The position numbers and the translations under genes were made by a program. Positions 26,015 through 34,290 of a DNA stretch of 64,000 nt are shown piece by piece (position 1 is the stretch's first letter; each line of letters opens with the position of its first letter). The notes under the pieces were generated by a model. It was not told where the DNA came from. It did not search any database and saw nothing but the letters and a program-made list of their open reading frames with translations. This DNA comes from Rhodophyticola porphyridii (lineage in GTDB: Bacteria > Pseudomonadota > Alphaproteobacteria > Rhodobacterales > Rhodobacteraceae), in NCBI RefSeq assembly GCF_003688285.1, contig NZ_RCNT01000001.1, positions 124,001-188,000 on the forward strand, given 5' to 3'.

Positions 26015-26628
26015 GCGCCCGCCGGCTGGACCTGGAGGAGTTCGGGCAACCGTCTGCGCCGGAAAGCGTGGCGCCCGCACCGGCGCATCACGACCTTGAG
26101 GCGATAAAGCTCGATGCGTTCGAGAGCGGTTATCGCGACGGGTGGGACGATTGCCTGAGTGCGGAGCAGCAGGGACGGGCGCAGATCGGTTCCGACCTGA
26201 GCCGAAACCTGAAGGATCTCAGCTTCACGTATCTGGAGGCCCGGAACGATGTTCTGAAAGGTCTTCAGGCACTGCTGGACGGGATCATCGAGCGTCTGGT
26301 GCCGGAGGTCGCGGCCGCCGCCATGGTTCCCATGGTGCGCGCCGAACTGGCATCAATTCTCGGAACGCTGCCGGATGAGACATGTGAAATCCTGGCATCG
26401 CCCGCAGCTTGTCCGGCTTTGGAGGCCCTTGTCGCCGAACACGTGGAGACCGAGATCAGGATCGTCCCCGAGCCTGCCTATTTCGAAGGCCATGTCACCC
26501 TGCGGTTCGGAGCCGAGTTGCGCGAAATCGACTTGGGCGCCGCGACCGAACGGATTGCTCAAGCCATTCGCGATTTCACCCTGAACAGCGACGACGACCT
26601 ACCTCAGCAACACGAGAGATCAGCCTGA
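26011..26628 (+). CDS. fliH: FliH-like export ATPase regulator
   Basis: 205 residues. The central helix with spaced glycines (DAFESGYRDGWDDCLSAEQ) and the C-terminal alpha/beta domain (LVAEHVETEIRIVPEPAYFEGHVTLRFGAELREIDLGAATERIAQAIRDF) fit FliH/HrpE-type stalk proteins that regulate FliI. It lies between fliF and fliN, where fliG-fliH would be expected; the fliG gene is missing. It shares one base with the fliN start. Confidence 0.75.
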   Translation: MSARRLDLEEFGQPSAPESVAPAPAHHDLEAIKLDAFESGYRDGWDDCLSAEQQGRAQIGSDLSRNLKDLSFTYLEARNDVLKGLQALLDGIIERLVPEVAAAAMVPMVRAELASILGTLPDETCEILASPAACPALEALVAEHVETEIRIVPEPAYFEGHVTLRFGAELREIDLGAATERIAQAIRDFTLNSDDDLPQQHERSA

Positions 26629-26906
26629 TGTCCGATCCCACCGCTCTTCCCCCCAAAGGCGCATTGCGCGGCGTGCCCATCGAGATGCGGGTTTGCGTCG
26701 GGCGCGCGCACCCGACAATCGCCGAGCTTCTGTCAATGGAACGCGACACGGTCCTGCCGCTGGATCGGCGAATCGAAGACGAGGTCGAGGTGATTGTCGG
26801 CGACCGGCTGGTGGCGATCGGCGAACTGGTCGAGCTGGATGGCGACAATGTCGGGCAACTCGCCGTCCGTCTGACCAAGGTCGTGGATGCCGGCGATGCT
26901 GCATAA
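26628..26906 (+). CDS. fliN: Flagellar switch protein FliN
   Basis: 92 residues, essentially one SpoA domain: GVPIEMRVCVGRAHPTIAELLSMERDTVLPLDRRIEDEVEVIVGDRLVAIGELVELDGDNVGQLAVRLTKVVD. It is the small C-ring subunit that also docks FliH-FliI. It starts at the ATG overlapping the fliH stop (TGATG) and overlaps fliP by about 20 bp (or 11 bp if fliP starts at 26896). The FliM partner is not visible in this window. Confidence 0.93.
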   Translation: MSDPTALPPKGALRGVPIEMRVCVGRAHPTIAELLSMERDTVLPLDRRIEDEVEVIVGDRLVAIGELVELDGDNVGQLAVRLTKVVDAGDAA

Positions 26907-27624
26907 GCGGCTTTGTCTCGCCTGCTTTGGTCTGCTGGTCATGCTGCTGGCGACCCAGACCGCGCAGGCGCAGGAAATCTCCATCGACATGGGCGATGGC
27001 GGCTCTCTTACCGTCCGTGCGCTTCAGCTGATTGCGCTGATTACCGTGCTCAGCCTTGCGCCCGGCCTTGCGGTGATGATCACGTGTTTTCCTTTCGTGG
27101 TGACGGTTCTTTCCATCCTCCGTCAGGCCATCGGCCTGCAGCAGTCACCCCCCAATATGCTGATCGTCAGCCTGGCCCTGTTTCTGACCTATTTCGTGAT
27201 GGCGCCCGTTTTTCAGGATGCCTACACTCAAGGCATCGCACCCTTGATCGACGGCACCCTGACCCCGGAAAGTGCGATCCCGCTGGCCTATGCGCCGTTT
27301 CGCGCGTTCATGGAGGCGCGCGTCGATCCCGAAACCCTGCGGGGCATGATGGAGTTGCGCAACGCACCGGTCGACGCGTCGCCGGACCCCTCGGTGCTGA
27401 TCCCGTCCTTCATGCTCAGCGAAGTCGAGCGCGCATTCCAGATCGGGTTCCTCATTTTCCTGCCATTTCTGATCATTGATCTGGTCGTCGCCGCGATCCT
27501 CATGTCCATGGGGATGATGATGGTGCCGCCGGCCATTGTCTCGATGCCGTTCAAGCTGGCGTTTTTCGTTGTGGCGGATGGCTGGGCATTGATCACCAGT
27601 GCGCTGGTCCGCAGCTATTTCTGA
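26887..27624 (+). CDS. fliP: Flagellar export gate protein FliP
   Basis: 245 residues. FliP is unusual among gate proteins in having a cleaved signal peptide, and one is visible here (LHKRLCLACFGLLVMLLATQTAQAQ). Conserved features are LQLIALITVLSLAPGLAVMITCFPFVVTVLSILRQAIGLQQSPPNMLIVSLALFLTYFVMAPVF and the C-terminal AFQIGFLIFLPFLIIDLVVAAILMSMGMMMVPPAIVSMPFKLAFFVVADGW. The start at 26887 or at the ATG at 26896 (MLHKR) would both fit; the latter gives a cleaner signal. Confidence 0.97.
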   Translation: MPAMLHKRLCLACFGLLVMLLATQTAQAQEISIDMGDGGSLTVRALQLIALITVLSLAPGLAVMITCFPFVVTVLSILRQAIGLQQSPPNMLIVSLALFLTYFVMAPVFQDAYTQGIAPLIDGTLTPESAIPLAYAPFRAFMEARVDPETLRGMMELRNAPVDASPDPSVLIPSFMLSEVERAFQIGFLIFLPFLIIDLVVAAILMSMGMMMVPPAIVSMPFKLAFFVVADGWALITSALVRSYF

Positions 27625-27636
27625 AGGGACATCACC

Positions 27637-28119
27637 ATGGTGCAGCATCCAGAGCAGCCAAGATCCGGCCCCGCCCCAACCGGCGATCCCAAGTGGAAGG
27701 CCGACAAGGCGAGGGTTCTGCTGGGCCTTCTGGGTCCGGAACGCTTCGAGGCTTTTCGGAAAGGTTCCCCCGATGGGGCAGGCCTGAACATCGACACATC
27801 CGTTCCGACGGACAGCGATGTGACCGCGTGGCAACGCAACCGTCTGATACAGAGGTTTCGCGACAGGGGCCTGCTGGCCGGTGAGGATGCTGATGCGCCC
27901 GTGCGAGCTCATGCTCCCAGAATTGATCCACCATCGGGCGCCCCCGCACTGGTGGCGCGGTTGGCGGATAATCTCGATGACGCAACACTGATGAACGAAC
28001 ATCCGGCAGTGATCGCGCATCTTCTCAAACCGCAAAGTACCGCTCTGCGCGCGCGGGTTCTGCGGCAGCTGCCGGGGGCGCAGGCCCGTGCCGTCATGCG
28101 GGTCTTGAAGGCCCTGTAG
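27637..28119 (+). CDS. Small protein with a C-terminal FliG-middle-domain-like motif
   Basis: 160 residues, 12 bp after fliP and probably co-transcribed. The N-terminal ~110 residues are hydrophilic and unrecognised (KWKADKARVLLGLLGPERFEAF...). The last ~50 residues read LVARLADNLDDATLMNEHPAVIAHLLKPQSTALRARVLRQLPGAQARAVMRVLKAL. This resembles the first helices of the FliG middle domain, with its EHPQ motif (EHPA here) and following AxxLxxLPxxxxxxVxxR pattern. It lacks the rest of FliG, including the torque helix, and so is not a complete FliG. It could be a C-ring or MS-ring accessory. The similarity was judged by eye. Confidence 0.6.
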   Translation: MVQHPEQPRSGPAPTGDPKWKADKARVLLGLLGPERFEAFRKGSPDGAGLNIDTSVPTDSDVTAWQRNRLIQRFRDRGLLAGEDADAPVRAHAPRIDPPSGAPALVARLADNLDDATLMNEHPAVIAHLLKPQSTALRARVLRQLPGAQARAVMRVLKAL

Positions 28120-28360
28120 AGCGGGGAGCGCCTGGAAACAGGCGGACCCTGCCGATCAAACGTTAAAAATACGACTCAGGATATCATGTGGATGGGTCCA
28201 CCCTTCGGGATCGGACCCATTTCATGCTCCGCCGTCGTGAATGTCTCATCCGCCGCCCGGATTCCGGCAAACAGGGGATGATGATTGAGCACAACATCCC
28301 AGGCGATTGCAGCCCGACCAGCCCCGGCGCGGGGTTCCGGCGGCACGTAGCATCCAGATG

Positions 28361-29464
28361 TCAGCGGACGATGAACTCGGCGTGTAACGCGCCGGCCGCC
28401 TGGATGCTGTTCAGAATGTCGATCATGTCCCGGGGCGACACGCCGAGCGCGTTCAGGCCTGCGACAACTTCCGACAGGGACGTGCCGCCGCTGATTTCGG
28501 CAAGCCCTGTTCCGGGCTCTTCGACAAGATCCACGTCAGTCCGGGGAACGATGACGGTTTCGCCTTCTGCGAACGGGTTCGGTTGCACCGCGATCGGGCG
28601 CTCCTCGATCCGCAAGGTCAGGTTCCCCTGCGCAATCGCCACGCGAGAAATCCGTACATCTTCGCCCATCACGATTGTGCCGGAGCGTTGATCGACAACC
28701 ACACGCGCCCGGATTTCCGGCTCGACGAACAGGTTTTCCACCCGGCTGAGTGCGTGGGCGGGAGAGGCCGATCTGGTGGCGGCCACATCAAGGGTGACGG
28801 TGCCCGAATCCAGCATGACGGCAACGCGGCGGCCAAACTCCGCATTGATTGCGCCTTCGATCCTTGCGGCCGTGGTGAAATCGGGCGTTCGAAGGGCGAG
28901 GCGGATATCCCGGAGGGCGGAAAAGTCGAACTCGACCTCGCGCTCGATCCGCGCCCCTGAAGGGACGACGCCGGCGGTGGGCACACCTTGCACCACCCGC
29001 GCGCCGTCCCCTTCCGCCGAAGCGCCGCCGGCGATGACCGTGCCTTGTGCGACCGCATAGATTTCCCCGTCGGCCGCGGTGAGCGGCGTCATGACCAGCG
29101 TCCCTCCCAGAAGGCTGTCGGCATCGCCGATGGCCGATACTGTGATATCGATCTGACTGCCAGCACGGGAAAACGGCGGCAAGCTTGCCGTGACGAAGAC
29201 CGCCGCCACATTCTGTGGCCGGAATTGCTCTCCGGAGACATTGACACCCAGGCGTTCCAGGATGTTGGTCATGATTTCTTCGGTGAACGGGGCGTTACGA
29301 ATTCCATCTCCTGTACCGTTCAACCCCACCACGAGACCATAGCCGATCAGGTCATTGCCGCGGACCCCGTCGAACTCCACAAGGTCGCGGATACGGATGG
29401 GAGAGGCCGTGACCTGAGCCGCCATCAGCATCAACAGAATTGCGGAAGCAAGCATGCGCATCAT
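28361..29464 (-). CDS. flgI: Flagellar P-ring protein FlgI
   Basis: 367 residues, the usual FlgI size. It has a signal peptide (MMRMLASAILLMLMAAQVTAS) followed by PIRIRDLVEFDGVRGNDLIGYGLVVGLNGTGDG, the family hallmark. The C-terminus GTSLSEVVAGLNALGVSPRDMIDILNSIQAAGALHAEFIV is also typical. It forms the periplasmic P ring around the rod. It is last of the flgE-flgK-flgL-flgI operon and overlaps flgL by 4 bp. The 241 bp downstream, before the convergent small gene at 27637, shows nothing I can support. Confidence 0.97.
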   Translation of the reverse strand: MMRMLASAILLMLMAAQVTASPIRIRDLVEFDGVRGNDLIGYGLVVGLNGTGDGIRNAPFTEEIMTNILERLGVNVSGEQFRPQNVAAVFVTASLPPFSRAGSQIDITVSAIGDADSLLGGTLVMTPLTAADGEIYAVAQGTVIAGGASAEGDGARVVQGVPTAGVVPSGARIEREVEFDFSALRDIRLALRTPDFTTAARIEGAINAEFGRRVAVMLDSGTVTLDVAATRSASPAHALSRVENLFVEPEIRARVVVDQRSGTIVMGEDVRISRVAIAQGNLTLRIEERPIAVQPNPFAEGETVIVPRTDVDLVEEPGTGLAEISGGTSLSEVVAGLNALGVSPRDMIDILNSIQAAGALHAEFIVR

Positions 29465-30471
29465 CTCAGGAACTCCGTGAGGTTAAGACGCGCCATGCGC
29501 GAGGTAAGGACGAAAAGGCTTTCCAATTGCATTTGCACCGCTTCCAGTTCGGTCGCGGTCGTATAGGGGTCCGAACTAACCAGGCGGTTGTGCTCGATCG
29601 ACAATGCCGTCTCCGTCGCCGAATTCCGAACGCGGGCGGTTTCGATCCGGGCTTCGGCGGCGCCGAGTTCCGCCCGGATTTTCGACAATCCGCCCTGGCT
29701 GCCGATCATGCGTGTCGCAGCCGCTTCGAGAAGCGTGCGCCGCGATGCCTCATCCGCGGGACCCAGATCGTTGCCGACAAGCGCACTCAGCGCGAAAGCG
29801 GCCAATGCTCCGCGAAGCTCCGGGGCAAGCGCCGACACATCTGCATCGATCACGTCGCCATCTCCAACCGTAAAGCCGGCCGAGGAAGACGTGCCCCCCT
29901 GATAGGCGGTCGTTTCGAACCCGCCACCCGGAGCCAGAAACCAATCCTCCACAATCGCGATCATGTCCTGTGCCGTGGCGGCGCCGGCCACCAACGGACC
30001 CAGGTTCGACAGCATTTCCTTGCCGCTGATCAACGGGATCTGGTCCGGCCTGTCGCCGCTGAACAAGCTGCGTCCCGCAATCCTGCCGTTCAGCGCGTTC
30101 ACGACAAGATCAAGCCTGGCGCCGCTATCCACTGCGAGAATGTCGAGATTGCTCGACGATCCCGCACCGGCGGCCGCCAGCAGGGTAGGACCCGTTTCGT
30201 CAAGCTGTGTCTGGACCGTCTGCAGCGCGTCTTGCATGACGGATGTATGAAGCGCCGCCTCGTCGGCGGCGGCCTTGTAGACCAACCCGAGGCGGAGCCC
30301 ACGTTCAACCGCGGCAAGACCCGCAAAATCGCCACCCAACGCCTTGCCCAGATCGGATTTCCGGCCGCTGCTGAGCTCGGAGGTAAGCCGCAACATTTCC
30401 GTTTTCACCTTGGCGCTTCGTTGATACATGTGAAATGTCTGCGCTCTGTCGCCCGTTGAGATCCAGCTCAT
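29461..30471 (-). CDS. flgL: Hook-filament junction protein FlgL
   Basis: 336 residues. The N-terminus SWISTGDRAQTFHMYQRSAKVKTEMLRLTSELSSGRKSDL and the C-terminus SATETALSIEHNRLVSSDPYTTATELEAVQMQLESLFVLTSRMARLNLTEFL are flagellin-like helical ends characteristic of FlgL. It is the second junction protein between hook and filament. The start lies 2 bp after flgK and the end overlaps flgI. Confidence 0.92.
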   Translation of the reverse strand: MSWISTGDRAQTFHMYQRSAKVKTEMLRLTSELSSGRKSDLGKALGGDFAGLAAVERGLRLGLVYKAAADEAALHTSVMQDALQTVQTQLDETGPTLLAAAGAGSSSNLDILAVDSGARLDLVVNALNGRIAGRSLFSGDRPDQIPLISGKEMLSNLGPLVAGAATAQDMIAIVEDWFLAPGGGFETTAYQGGTSSSAGFTVGDGDVIDADVSALAPELRGALAAFALSALVGNDLGPADEASRRTLLEAAATRMIGSQGGLSKIRAELGAAEARIETARVRNSATETALSIEHNRLVSSDPYTTATELEAVQMQLESLFVLTSRMARLNLTEFLR

Positions 30472-30473
30472 CT

Positions 30474-31931
30474 TCAGATCCTCAGCAACTGGTCAAGCAG
30501 CTCTTCGACCGTTTGAACAATCCGGGCATTGGCCGCGTAGGCCTGTTCGATCAGGAGCAGCTCCTGCATCTCCCGGTCAGTATCGACGCCGGTGCCCAGT
30601 TCGGCCTCGCGCAGCGTGCCGTGCCGGGACGCGGCAAAGATCTCATCGTTCTCCGCCGATTGCCGGGCCAGGCCAGCCATCGACAGGAAATCCGCGGCAA
30701 GTGTGCCAAGGTTGCGGCCGGCCCCGGAGAATCCTCCCGATTGGGTCGGGGTCACGGACTGAAGAGCGGTCAGCATGTCCTGCAGCAAACCGGCCTGACC
30801 GGCGGGACCTTCCGCCGTTGCGCCCAGCCCGTCGCGAAGCCGCCAGACTGCGCCGCCCTGTGCGGGATCGACCTGTGCGTTCACGCGAATCCGCCCCGAC
30901 AGGCCGATCTCATTTGCCGCGGCCACCAGATTTCCGGCGTCGGTAAACAGCCCCGGGTCTCCGCTTGCCAGTGTGGGATCCAATGCGGGGTCATCCATGC
31001 GACTGGCAAGATCGCGCGCGACGGCATCAAGTTGCGCCTGCGCCGTGATTGCAAGGTCATCCCGGACCGTGAACCGCGCCGCAAGACCGCCGCCCTGCAA
31101 TGCGGGAAAGGAGCCGCTCATCTCGACGGGTCGCCCATTCAGGCTGAGGCCAGACAATCCCGCATTGGCGAGCGTCAGATCCGCCGCCATCACCGTTGCG
31201 CCATCGAAGCTGAAGGTTGCGGGCCGCCCGTCCAGCAAGGTCAAACCATCGGCGCTGTAAAGCGATACCTGCCCGGTGTTGTCCCGCAATTCGCGCACCG
31301 GGATCAGCGGCGTAATTCCGTCAATCAATGCCTGTTGCTGGTCGAAGAGCGCCGAGCTGTCCCGCCCTGCGCCCTGATTTCGGCGGATCTCGATATTGAT
31401 CTCATGAATGTCTGCGAGCGTGCTGTTCAGATAGGCGACGTCGCGGGCGATGCCCTTGTCGGCGTCCAGCCTTGCGGATTGCACGGTTTCCGAAAGCGTG
31501 TTGAGCTTGCCGGCAAGCCGCTCCGCGGCATCGAGAACGCCTGCCAGTCTGGTCTGGCTCTCCGGGCGATTGGCCGCATTAACGAGGCTCGCCTCGAAGT
31601 TCGCGATATTTGCGTTGAGGCTGAACGGGTCGTCCGGAGATCCGATCGCCGCCTCGACCCGGCGGGTGAAATCTGCCTGGGTTGCCGCTTGCCCCAGGGA
31701 AGCATCCGCGTCGCGGCGCGCACTGATCAATACCGTGTCGACCTGGCGGTCGACACCGACGATCCGGACGCCGGTGCCCTGCCCGCCCAGAACCGCCGCC
31801 GAGGTTACCAATCGTCGCACACCGTACCCGTCCGTGGACGCGTTCGCCACATTTGACGATACGATCTGCGCCGCACGGCTGGTTGCGGTCAGTCCCGACA
31901 GGGCGTTGGAAAGTGCGGTTGAGATACTCAT
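30474..31931 (-). CDS. flgK: Hook-filament junction protein FlgK
   Basis: 485 residues, typical for FlgK. The N-terminus MSISTALSNALSGLTATSRAAQIVSSNVANASTDGYGVRRLV is the hook-associated signature, and the C-terminus TDREMQELLLIEQAYAANARIVQTVEELLDQLLRI is the conserved last helix pair. It follows flgE by 26 bp. The FlgN-like gene at 4507-4854 is the likely export chaperone. Confidence 0.95.
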   Translation of the reverse strand: MSISTALSNALSGLTATSRAAQIVSSNVANASTDGYGVRRLVTSAAVLGGQGTGVRIVGVDRQVDTVLISARRDADASLGQAATQADFTRRVEAAIGSPDDPFSLNANIANFEASLVNAANRPESQTRLAGVLDAAERLAGKLNTLSETVQSARLDADKGIARDVAYLNSTLADIHEINIEIRRNQGAGRDSSALFDQQQALIDGITPLIPVRELRDNTGQVSLYSADGLTLLDGRPATFSFDGATVMAADLTLANAGLSGLSLNGRPVEMSGSFPALQGGGLAARFTVRDDLAITAQAQLDAVARDLASRMDDPALDPTLASGDPGLFTDAGNLVAAANEIGLSGRIRVNAQVDPAQGGAVWRLRDGLGATAEGPAGQAGLLQDMLTALQSVTPTQSGGFSGAGRNLGTLAADFLSMAGLARQSAENDEIFAASRHGTLREAELGTGVDTDREMQELLLIEQAYAANARIVQTVEELLDQLLRI

Positions 31932-31957
31932 GGCGGTACTTTCGGATCAAACCTGCA

Positions 31958-33262
31958 TCAACGTTTGATGTTGGTCGTTTCCTGGAGCATCTCATCGACC
32001 GTTTGTATCACCTTCGCGTTCGAGGAATAGGCGCGCTGTGTCTGGATCAACTGGGTCAATTCCCCGGCGACATCCGTCGCGGATTCCTCACGTGAAAAGC
32101 CGATCACATCGCCCGTTGGCCCGTCGCCCGCATCCCACAGGAAGAATGGGCCGCTTTCCGGAGAGACCTGATAGGCTTGGCTGTTCAGTGATATGAGCTT
32201 GTTCGGGTTCGGGACATCGACCAGAGGAATCTGATAAATCGTGCGGGTGAAGCCACTGTTGTAAATCGCGTTCACGTGACCATCCGCGTCGACTTCAACG
32301 GAGTCCAGATTACCGACAGGAGAGCCGTTTTTGACGACCGGCGCTCGGGCGAAAGTATCCGACAACTGCGTAAGGCCCGATGGGTCCCCGATGCCGCCGA
32401 TGGAAAGCTCGATCGGGCCGCCGACCACATCAACCGACAAGGTGCCGTTCACCGGGTCATAGGCACCGCCTGCGGCGCCTGGGACAAGTGTGGCGGAGAG
32501 AAGGTTGCCGCCATTGCCCCGTGTGTCATCGAAGGTCAGGGTGTATTCGCCAATCGGCGTTGCGCCGGTGGCGGAGTCGCGGATGGTCATCGTCCATTCA
32601 TGGGAGGTGCCGCTGGCCGGTACGGTCGGGGTAAAGGAGATCTCGATGCTTTTGGATGTCCCCAGATTGTCGTAGTATTCCGCCGTCATGTTCAGCGGGT
32701 CACCTGACGCGCCGGCCTCGGTCGCTGTGGCGGGCAGGTTCACGCTGAGTTGCATTCGTGTCGTCGGGTCGCCGGAGAACTGGTTCGAGTTGATTTGAAT
32801 CGGTTCCAGACCTTCGAAGGAGTCGCGCGGGAAACCCGCGATCACACCATCGGCATCGGCGGGCCATCCCATCAGAACCAGTCCGGAATCGGTTCGCAGG
32901 AACCCCTCGGCATCCGGTCGAAACGATCCGGTCGTGGTCAGCATCGTCGGAGTATCTCCCTGATCCAGCGCAGTGATCGATGTCACCGGCAGCATCCCAC
33001 GTCCGCCGATCGCCAGATCGGTCGGGTTGTCGGTGGTGATCAGGGTGCCGCGCTGGTCGATCATCCGGCCTGTCGTGACGCGCACACCGCCCGCGGAATA
33101 ACTGCCCTGACCCTGGCTGATGACCATGGACTGAAAATCCGCGACTTCGCGTTTGTATCCGTAGGTGCCCGAGTTCGCGATGTTGTCGGCGATCGTTGCC
33201 AGACGGCTGGCATTTACGTTCAGGCCGGCCACGCCGGCATTCAGGGAGGATGAGATGGTCAT
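31958..33262 (-). CDS. flgE: Flagellar hook protein FlgE
   Basis: 434 residues from the ATG at 33262, which begins the conserved MTISSSLNAGVAGLNVNASRLATIADNIANSGTYGYKREVADFQSMV; an in-frame extension upstream is not supported. The C-terminus (GFSREESATDVAGELTQLIQTQRAYSSNAKVIQTVDEMLQETTNIK) is the FlgE/FlgG-type last helix. It is the hook subunit and first gene of a leftward operon. A CtrA-like box lies ~60 bp upstream. Confidence 0.95.
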   Translation of the reverse strand: MTISSSLNAGVAGLNVNASRLATIADNIANSGTYGYKREVADFQSMVISQGQGSYSAGGVRVTTGRMIDQRGTLITTDNPTDLAIGGRGMLPVTSITALDQGDTPTMLTTTGSFRPDAEGFLRTDSGLVLMGWPADADGVIAGFPRDSFEGLEPIQINSNQFSGDPTTRMQLSVNLPATATEAGASGDPLNMTAEYYDNLGTSKSIEISFTPTVPASGTSHEWTMTIRDSATGATPIGEYTLTFDDTRGNGGNLLSATLVPGAAGGAYDPVNGTLSVDVVGGPIELSIGGIGDPSGLTQLSDTFARAPVVKNGSPVGNLDSVEVDADGHVNAIYNSGFTRTIYQIPLVDVPNPNKLISLNSQAYQVSPESGPFFLWDAGDGPTGDVIGFSREESATDVAGELTQLIQTQRAYSSNAKVIQTVDEMLQETTNIKR

Positions 33263-33318
33263 CAAATGCGCCTTTCTGCTGCACGTCTCGATTTGCAGGC
33301 AGCTTTGACAGAGGCGGC

Positions 33319-33333
33319 TTAAGGACAGGCTAA
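33319..33333. promoter_or_regulatory. CtrA-like box (TTAA-N7-CTAA; TTAG-N7-TTAA on the other strand) upstream of flgE
   Basis: TTAA GGACAGG CTAA sits about 60 bp upstream of the flgE start, in the gap between motB and flgE. Seven of eight fixed bases match the CtrA consensus, and the spacer is exactly seven. Confidence 0.55.
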
Positions 33334-33383
33334 CAGATAAAATCCGAGCTAGTTTTCGCAGCCCTGCCGTCAGGACCGGTTGC

Positions 33384-34220
33384 TCAGATCCGGTTGCGTA
33401 GCAAGATAATCTCGATCCGGTCATTGCGTACCGACATCGGGTCGTCATCTACCGGGCGTCTGTCCGCATGGCCTGTGATCCGTTGAAGCCTTGTTGCCGG
33501 CAAGCCTGCGTCTTCCAGCAGAACGCGGACCCTATGGGCATGGGCGGTGGACTGCATCCAGCGGCTTTCCTCGACCACGGTGATCGGTTCGGACCGGACA
33601 TGTCCGATGATCGCCACGCGATTGGTGACGGTATCGAAAAGCTCCACCATAACCCCGGCAAGAGCGACCAGCCAATCTGCGGGCGCACCCGTTTCTTCAT
33701 CGAAGAGCGGCGCGCCGGGGCGGGCAAAAACCTCGATGATCAGCCCCTCGTCGGAAAGCCGGGTCTGGACATGGCGCAGGGCCAGATCCGTCACCATGCT
33801 GTCGCCGCCGCCGGCCATCAGGGCGTCTTCCAATGCGGCCAGTATCGCCTCTTCCTCTTCTTCGGTGTGCCCCACGCCGGTCATTCCCATACTTTGCCGC
33901 CCTTCGGTCGGTCGGCGGTCGGTGGCACCGGTTCCGTTTTGCGCCTCGACCCGCTCGGAAAACACGCTTTCGCCGCCGAAAGCACCGTCGCCGCCGCCGG
34001 AAATCCGCGCAATCGGCACCGTCGGGCTGAAGTAATCCGCAAGTCCCTTGCGCTGTTGTTCCGTTGTGGCGTTGAGCAGCCACATCAACAGGAAAAACGC
34101 CATCATCGCTGTCACGAAATCTGCATAGGCGACCTTCCAGGCACCGCCATGATGCCCATCTCCGCCGACTACTTTCTTGCGTTTGATGATGATCGGACGG
34201 GCGTCGTTCTGGCCGGACAT
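33384..34220 (-). CDS. motB: Flagellar stator protein MotB
   Basis: 278 residues. A short basic cytoplasmic N-terminus is followed by the single membrane helix with the proton-carrying aspartate (AWKVAYADFVTAMMAFFLLMWLL). Then come the plug/linker (ATTEQQRKGLADYFSPT) and a C-terminal OmpA-like peptidoglycan-binding domain ending RVLLEDAGLPATRLQRITGHADRRPVDDDPMSVRNDRIEIILLR. The long linker rich in Gly/Glu is alphaproteobacterial in style. It pairs with MotA at 21665-22537. It is monocistronic or weakly linked to flgE (122-bp gap). Confidence 0.96.
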   Translation of the reverse strand: MSGQNDARPIIIKRKKVVGGDGHHGGAWKVAYADFVTAMMAFFLLMWLLNATTEQQRKGLADYFSPTVPIARISGGGDGAFGGESVFSERVEAQNGTGATDRRPTEGRQSMGMTGVGHTEEEEEAILAALEDALMAGGGDSMVTDLALRHVQTRLSDEGLIIEVFARPGAPLFDEETGAPADWLVALAGVMVELFDTVTNRVAIIGHVRSEPITVVEESRWMQSTAHAHRVRVLLEDAGLPATRLQRITGHADRRPVDDDPMSVRNDRIEIILLRNRI

Positions 34221-34266
34221 TTCAGATACTCATGCTGCGGTTTCCCGGTATGGATAGGGACAAAAT

Positions 34267-34281
34267 CTAAAAACTCCCTAA
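34267..34281. promoter_or_regulatory. CtrA-like box (TTAG-N7-TTAG on the minus strand) upstream of motB
   Basis: CTAA AAACTCC CTAA on the plus strand, read on the motB strand as TTAG-N7-TTAG, lies ~47 bp upstream of the motB start. It is the fifth TTAN-N7-TTAN element found before a flagellar transcription unit in this window. Confidence 0.4.
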
Positions 34282-34290
34282 AGGGTCTTT

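Noticed and set aside
24275-26080. 601-residue frame antisense to fliF
   Set aside because: It mirrors the fliF codons, has no domain and no ribosome binding site; fliF is unambiguous.
28188-28360. Possible small gene between the FliG-like gene and flgI
   Set aside because: The open frame extends into the antisense of flgI, and the unique part shows no coding features.
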